Below are positions 6,439-9,847 of a DNA stretch of 9,847 bases, piece by piece. Source of the DNA: Clostridiaceae bacterium (GTDB lineage Bacteria > Bacillota > Clostridia > Oscillospirales > Acutalibacteraceae); the NCBI GenBank assembly GCA_016292785.1, contig JAEDFL010000062.1, positions 1 to 9,847 on the forward strand, written 5' to 3'. Position 1 is the first letter of the stretch. Every line of letters begins with the position of its first letter. Position numbers and translations under genes: made by a program. A model generated the notes under the pieces. It made no database searches. It was not told where the DNA came from and saw nothing but the letters and a program-made list of their open reading frames with translations.

Positions 6439-7430
6439 TTTGCCTCAGCCTCCTTCTTTTCTTTTTTAGGAGTGCCGAACGGTTTCGGGAGAGTTGCGTT
6501 CTCGATAAGCGGAACAAGAATGTTCATAATGATGATCGAGTAGGAAACGCCCTCGGGAAGATTGCCGAAGATTCTGATTACGGCGGTGATAAGTCCGCAG
6601 CCTACACCGAAGATGATCTTGCCCTTAAAGGTGATGGGCGAGGTGGTGTAGTCTGTTGCCATAAATATTGCGCCGAGAAGAAGTCCGCCGCCGAGAAGCT
6701 CATAGATCATAAAGCGGAAATCTCCCTTGCCTGCGATGAGCATTATAACCGCAACGGTGCCGATATATGTAAGCGGAATTGTCGGTGAAATAACCTTACG
6801 GACAACAAGATATACGCCGCCGAGAAGAAGTGCGATTGCACAGGTCTCGCCCAGACAGCCTGCGCGCCAGCCGATGAGCATTTCAACAAGCGAAACATCG
6901 GGAGTCTCTCCGCCGGAGATCATTCCGTGGATGGAGGCGAGGGGAGAAGCCGAGGTTATTCCGTCGAGCTTGGACATTGTCCATGTGAGCGGCTGAGTCC
7001 ATGTTGACATTGCAACGGGGAAGGAAGTCAGAAGAACGATACGTCCCGCAAGAGCAGGGTTGACGAAGTTCTGTCCTATTCCGCCGAAGAACTGTTTTGC
7101 GACTACTATCGCAACAAGTGATCCGATAACGACCATCCAAAGAGGGATCGAAACGGGGAGATTGAATGCGAGCAGAAGTCCCGTTATAACTGCGCTCAGG
7201 TCTCCGATTGACTGAGAACGCTTGAAAGCGATTCTTGTGATATATTCAAATATAACGCAGGTCGCAACGCTGACACATTCGATCAAAAGCGCTCTCGGTC
7301 CGTAGAAGATGACCGAAGCAATGAGAGCCGGAATAAGTGCGATGATGACGTCGAGCATAAGACTTCTGACAGTCCTCGGACTGCGGTCATGAGGCGACGC
7401 ACTGACAACGAGCTTATTATTTAATGTCAT
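6435..7430 (-). CDS. rnfD: Rnf complex membrane subunit RnfD
   Basis: RnfD is the multi-helix membrane subunit related to NqrB and normally carries covalent FMN. The 331-residue product has the N-terminal SASPHDRSPRTVRSLMLDV segment (10-28), several hydrophobic helices and the FFGGIGQNFVNPALAGR motif (114-130). At the usual flavinylation site, consensus D-x-x-S/T-G-A-T followed by P-L, the sequence is D156-G-I-T-S-A-S162-P-L, so the acceptor Thr is Ser (codon TCT, 6947-6945) and the preceding Gly is Ser. FMN may still be attached to Ser162, or this subunit may lack covalent FMN. A charged tail (KKEKKEAEAK) ends the protein. The start overlaps the rnfC stop by four bases; its ribosome site (AGGTG) is weaker than those of the following genes. 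Confidence 0.96.
   Translation of the reverse strand: MTLNNKLVVSASPHDRSPRTVRSLMLDVIIALIPALIASVIFYGPRALLIECVSVATCVIFEYITRIAFKRSQSIGDLSAVITGLLLAFNLPVSIPLWMVVIGSLVAIVVAKQFFGGIGQNFVNPALAGRIVLLTSFPVAMSTWTQPLTWTMSKLDGITSASPLASIHGMISGGETPDVSLVEMLIGWRAGCLGETCAIALLLGGVYLVVRKVISPTIPLTYIGTVAVIMLIAGKGDFRFMIYELLGGGLLLGAIFMATDYTTSPITFKGKIIFGVGCGLITAVIRIFGNLPEGVSYSIIIMNILVPLIENATLPKPFGTPKKEKKEAEAK
6436..6458 (-). repeat. 23-nt direct repeat copy 2 (rnfD/rnfG junction)
   Basis: This is the second copy, with the same 18-base core at 6441-6458. It covers the end of rnfD (coding KKEAEAK and stop), the AAGGAGG ribosome site and the rnfG start codon. The one mismatch with copy 1 changes the stop-codon context, so rnfD ends one codon later and overlaps rnfG by four bases rather than one. 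Confidence 0.8.
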
Positions 7431-8779
7431 TTCTTTGCACCTGCCTCTCTGATGATAGATTTTGCAAGTCTCATATTCTGAACGAGCGGTTTCTTAGCCG
7501 GGCAGGAGTATGCACAGCTTCCGCATTCCATGCAGACCATAACGCCGTCCTTGAGCAGAGCGTCAACATCCTTTGCCTTTGAGTCACGGACAACCTTTGT
7601 CGGGACGAGGCTGAGCGGACAGGCGGCGGCGCAGCGGCCGCAGCGGATACAATCGGTCTCACGGAAAATTTTAGCGTCCTCCTTGGAGAAAGCAAGCAGA
7701 GCGTTGTTGCTCTTGGAAATCGGATAATTGATATCCGTTATCGCCATACCCATCATCGGACCGCCGGCAATGATCTTGACCGGCTCGTCCTTGAAGCCGC
7801 CGCAGAATTCAACAACATCGGCAAAGCTGGTGCCGATCGGAACACGGACGTTCTTAGGCTCGGCAATCGCTTTGCCGTCAACGGTCATTGAACGGCTGAC
7901 AAGCGGCTTGCCTGTTTTGAGATAACGTGAGATAAAGGCTATCGAGGTGACGTTCATTACAACACAGCCGACATCTGCCGGAAGCTTTCCGGGAGGAACC
8001 TGACGTCCTGTTGCTGACTGAACCATCATCTTTTCCGCACCCTGCGGATAAACGGATTTGAGCTGCATAATCTTAATTGAAGCGTCCGCTCCGTTTTCCT
8101 TATCGACAATCTGATGAAGAATTTCAAATGCGTCGGGCTTGTTGTCCTCGACCGCAATGACTACATTCGGAATGTTGAGAATCTCTTTAATGGTTTTGAT
8201 TCCCGAGCAGACGTCCCATGAATTGTCGATACATTCACGGTAATCGACCGTGATGTAAGGCTCACACTCTGCGGCGTTGACGATGAGTGTGTCGATTTTC
8301 TTATCGTCGGGAATATTGAGCTTGACGTGGGTTGGGAAGCCTGCGCCGCCCATTCCTACAAGACCCGATTCTCTGATTGCTTTGCAGAAATCCTCTTTGT
8401 TATTGACCTCGGGGGCTTTTAATCCCTCGTAAAGTCTCATTTCTCCGTCGGATTCGATTGTAACGCCCTGAGCCATTACGCCGCTCGGAAGCTTAACGTT
8501 TCCGACCGCCGTTACCGTACCCGAAATAGAGGCGTGTATCGGTGCGCTGACGAATTTGTCACTGTCACCGATGACCTGACCGACCGCAACCGTGTCTCCG
8601 ACCTTGACCGTCGGTACGCACGGTGCGCCGATGTGCTGCTGCATAGGCAAAACTACCTGCTTCGGGACGGGAATACGAACTACTTCGCAGCCTGCGGTGT
8701 TCTTGTGGTGATCGACTTTTACGCCGCCGCGAACCTTTTTGACTGCCGAGATAACTCCGTCCACGTGGATTTTACCCAT
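7427..8779 (-). CDS. rnfC: Rnf complex subunit RnfC (NAD-side subunit)
   Basis: RnfC is the peripheral cytoplasmic subunit where NAD+ is reduced, related to the NADH/FMN-binding subunit of complex I. The 450 residues show an N-terminal RnfC barrel-like domain with GGVKVDHHKNTAG (18-30), an FMN/NADH-binding Rossmann-like part with GLVGMGGAGFPTH (139-151) and NAAECEPYI (168-176), an SLBB-like region (about 300-345), and two C-terminal [4Fe-4S] motifs: C377/C380/C383/C387-P and C416/C419/C422/C426-P. It ends soon after, without the long Ala/Lys-rich tail of proteobacterial RnfC. The ATG has AAAGGGG (8794-8788) eight bases upstream. A 42-base gap separates it from the Gx gene, the widest gap inside the operon, and holds only a weak 5-bp hairpin. 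Confidence 0.97.
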   Translation of the reverse strand: MGKIHVDGVISAVKKVRGGVKVDHHKNTAGCEVVRIPVPKQVVLPMQQHIGAPCVPTVKVGDTVAVGQVIGDSDKFVSAPIHASISGTVTAVGNVKLPSGVMAQGVTIESDGEMRLYEGLKAPEVNNKEDFCKAIRESGLVGMGGAGFPTHVKLNIPDDKKIDTLIVNAAECEPYITVDYRECIDNSWDVCSGIKTIKEILNIPNVVIAVEDNKPDAFEILHQIVDKENGADASIKIMQLKSVYPQGAEKMMVQSATGRQVPPGKLPADVGCVVMNVTSIAFISRYLKTGKPLVSRSMTVDGKAIAEPKNVRVPIGTSFADVVEFCGGFKDEPVKIIAGGPMMGMAITDINYPISKSNNALLAFSKEDAKIFRETDCIRCGRCAAACPLSLVPTKVVRDSKAKDVDALLKDGVMVCMECGSCAYSCPAKKPLVQNMRLAKSIIREAGAKK

Positions 8780-8821
8780 TTGTTCAACCCCTTTGCTTTA
8801 TGGGAAAGCTCCCAATTAGTT

Positions 8822-9343
8822 TTAAATTTTTGCGATCTTTGCCAGCGTAGGCATGACCGCCTTGAGAATTGCGCCCGTGAGCAAGCCTGTCACGACCGCA
8901 AATATTAACAACAGCGGTCCGTAGCCGACAACGAGCGATGCCGTACCCGAAATGATACATGCCGCCGCAAGCTGACCGATATTGTGACAAACGGCACAAA
9001 CAATGCTTATGCCGATATATCCTAATTTGTTTTTTGCAAATCTGAAAAGAAGACACGCCGCCGCTGTGCTGAGTATTCCTCCTGAAAGGCTCATCAGCAT
9101 TGCGGTAAATCCCCTTGTCACTCCTGCAAAAAGTCCCTTTATTATCGTTATAAAAAAGGCATAGGGAGTTCCTGAACTGCCTGCCATAAACATAGTGACA
9201 ATGTTCGAAAGACCGGGCTTTGCTCCCGGAGGGAAACCCGGATAGGCAGGAATAAGCGTTTCAAGATAGGATAATGCAAGCGCAAGGGCGCACATTATTC
9301 CCGTAAGTGCTATTTTTCTTGTCAGATTTTTGTCCTTCTTCAT
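8822..9343 (-). CDS. Gx transporter family / HepA-like membrane protein
   Basis: A 173-residue integral membrane protein with about five hydrophobic helices. The conserved P-G-A-K-P-G-L-S-N-I-V motif (39-49) and the G-L-F-A-G-x-T-R-G segment (70-78) match the family annotated as Gx transporter or heptaprenyl diphosphate synthase component I (PF07456), which resembles the substrate-binding membrane subunits of ECF transporters. Its real substrate is not established; despite the name, no prenyl-synthase active-site motif is visible. It recurs beside NusG-domain-II and apbE genes in Clostridia, so a role in flavin or quinone supply for redox proteins is a reasonable inference. It starts four bases after the preceding stop and lacks a clear Shine-Dalgarno, so its translation probably depends on coupling. 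Confidence 0.87.
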   Translation of the reverse strand: MKKDKNLTRKIALTGIMCALALALSYLETLIPAYPGFPPGAKPGLSNIVTMFMAGSSGTPYAFFITIIKGLFAGVTRGFTAMLMSLSGGILSTAAACLLFRFAKNKLGYIGISIVCAVCHNIGQLAAACIISGTASLVVGYGPLLLIFAVVTGLLTGAILKAVMPTLAKIAKI

Positions 9344-9347
9344 AGCG

Positions 9348-9719
9348 TCAATATGTCATTACATCGTTTTTATCCCTGTCCGATCTGACGGAAACAACAA
9401 CCTTTGCCGGCAGGCAGGCTGCTGTCTGACCTCCGGCGGTGAGCCTTCCGCTGTTTATGCAAAGCTTGTCTTTGCAATCCGCCTTTGAAAAGAATATCTC
9501 GTTTCTGCCTACGGTTATTTCAACCTCAGGCTCGGTTGAAAGGGAGAAGGTATATTCTTTTTCAACCTCGGAAAGCTCAACAGTCCTTTCAAGCTCTCCG
9601 TTTACATATATCTCTGCCGTCAGTCTGTCCGAGCCGAGAAGCCTCGGAACAGATATCAGCGCCGCCGCAAGAAGCACGGCGATTATTATGATTAAATCTG
9701 TTTTTTTAAATAGCTTCAT
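9348..9719 (-). CDS. NusG domain II-containing membrane-anchored protein
   Basis: A 123-residue protein with a single N-terminal hydrophobic helix (about 8-27, a signal anchor) and an extracytoplasmic domain of the NusG-domain-II type (PF07009). The hallmark is D-C82-x4-C87-I-N-S-G, then Gly-Gly-Gln, then A-C102-L-P and a VVV strand. The resemblance to the second domain of NusG is a fold similarity; it has no NGN domain and is not a transcription factor. The function is unproven. Its neighbours (apbE, Gx protein, Rnf) point to extracytoplasmic flavin or redox chemistry, and the three cysteines could form a disulfide or bind a ligand. The ATG overlaps the apbE stop (ATGA), with no evident Shine-Dalgarno. 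Confidence 0.88.
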   Translation of the reverse strand: MKLFKKTDLIIIIAVLLAAALISVPRLLGSDRLTAEIYVNGELERTVELSEVEKEYTFSLSTEPEVEITVGRNEIFFSKADCKDKLCINSGRLTAGGQTAACLPAKVVVSVRSDRDKNDVMTY

Positions 9720-9847
9720 TGATCCAAAGTAAAGCTGTCGTCGGTAAGCTCAAACTTATCCGACAGTCCGTCTGTAACCTTGACAGCGTTGTTGTTGAAG
9801 ATGAATACGGCTTCCGCTTCGTATTTTTCAAGTATTTCAATGCTTTT
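9716..9847 (-). CDS. apbE: FAD:protein FMN transferase ApbE, C-terminal fragment (cut by window edge)
   Basis: Only the last 43 codons and the stop lie in the window; the gene continues past 9847. The visible part reads E-A-V-F-I-F-N-N-N-A-V-K-V-T-D-G-L and then D-K-F-E-L-T-D-D-S-F-T-L, which matches the usual ApbE ending (a strand with a small turn, then T-x-G-L-x-D-x-F-x-L). ApbE moves FMN from FAD onto a Thr in RnfG and RnfD, on the outer face of the membrane, usually as a lipoprotein. The catalytic and FAD-binding parts are outside the window, so intactness cannot be judged. The stop overlaps the next ATG by four bases, making apbE the first visible gene of the Rnf operon; the operon promoter is not in the window. 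Confidence 0.82.
   Translation of the reverse strand, partial: KSIEILEKYEAEAVFIFNNNAVKVTDGLSDKFELTDDSFTLDQ

Noticed and set aside
8801..8814. TGGGA/TCCCA hairpin in the gap between the Gx gene and rnfC, considered as a terminator or attenuator
   Set aside because: The stem is only 5 bp and has no T-tract on the minus strand, so it is too weak to separate the accessory genes from rnf.
1..9847. tRNA, rRNA, CRISPR arrays, insertion sequences and riboswitches
   Set aside because: I read both strands for these and saw no cloverleaf, no spaced direct repeats, no transposase and no conserved riboswitch core.

Overview
The window reads as chromosomal DNA from an anaerobic member of the Clostridia, most likely a gut or rumen Oscillospiraceae/Ruminococcaceae-type bacterium. 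This is inferred from a clostridial-type Rnf operon (long RnfB with extra iron-sulfur modules, gene order C-D-G-E-A-B, attached apbE / NusG-II / Gx genes), strong AGGAGG ribosome binding sites, a cytoplasmic GH3 glycosidase and a CpXC zinc-ribbon protein. No taxonomic marker gene is present, so the assignment is tentative.

Layout. (1) Bases 1-348 hold no convincing complete gene: a probable terminator for an upstream plus-strand gene, an AT-rich stretch and a small hairpin. (2) Bases 349-1375, plus strand: a two-gene unit of a CpXC-domain protein and an unrecognised acidic 127-residue protein. (3) A perfect 18-bp inverted repeat (1431-1476) serves as terminator between converging transcripts. 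(4) Bases 1477-3540, minus strand: a GH3 beta-xylosidase/beta-glucosidase with its own sigma-A-like promoter at 3601-3629. (5) A rho-independent terminator (3643-3686) closes the operon that fills the rest of the window on the minus strand. (6) Bases 3720-9847, minus strand, in transcription order: the 3' end of apbE, a NusG-domain-II protein, a Gx-transporter/HepA-like membrane protein, then rnfC, rnfD, rnfG, rnfE, rnfA and rnfB. Most junctions overlap by 1 or 4 bases.

How the genes work together. Rnf oxidises reduced ferredoxin and reduces NAD+ while moving Na+ or H+ across the membrane. RnfB takes electrons from ferredoxin. RnfA and RnfE carry a membrane iron-sulfur cluster. RnfD and RnfG carry covalent FMN. 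RnfC is the NAD-side subunit. ApbE attaches FMN to RnfG/RnfD, so its place at the head of the operon makes sense. The NusG-II and Gx proteins are recurrent but poorly understood companions. The GH3 enzyme is a separate transcription unit for sugar breakdown with no visible functional tie to Rnf.

The window is mostly recognisable biology. The observations most worth a second look are a Ser in place of the FMN-accepting Thr in RnfD, a four-cysteine tail on RnfE, the apbE/NusG-II/Gx trio joined to Rnf, and a near-identical 23-nt block at two gene junctions. I did not find a clearly novel system.
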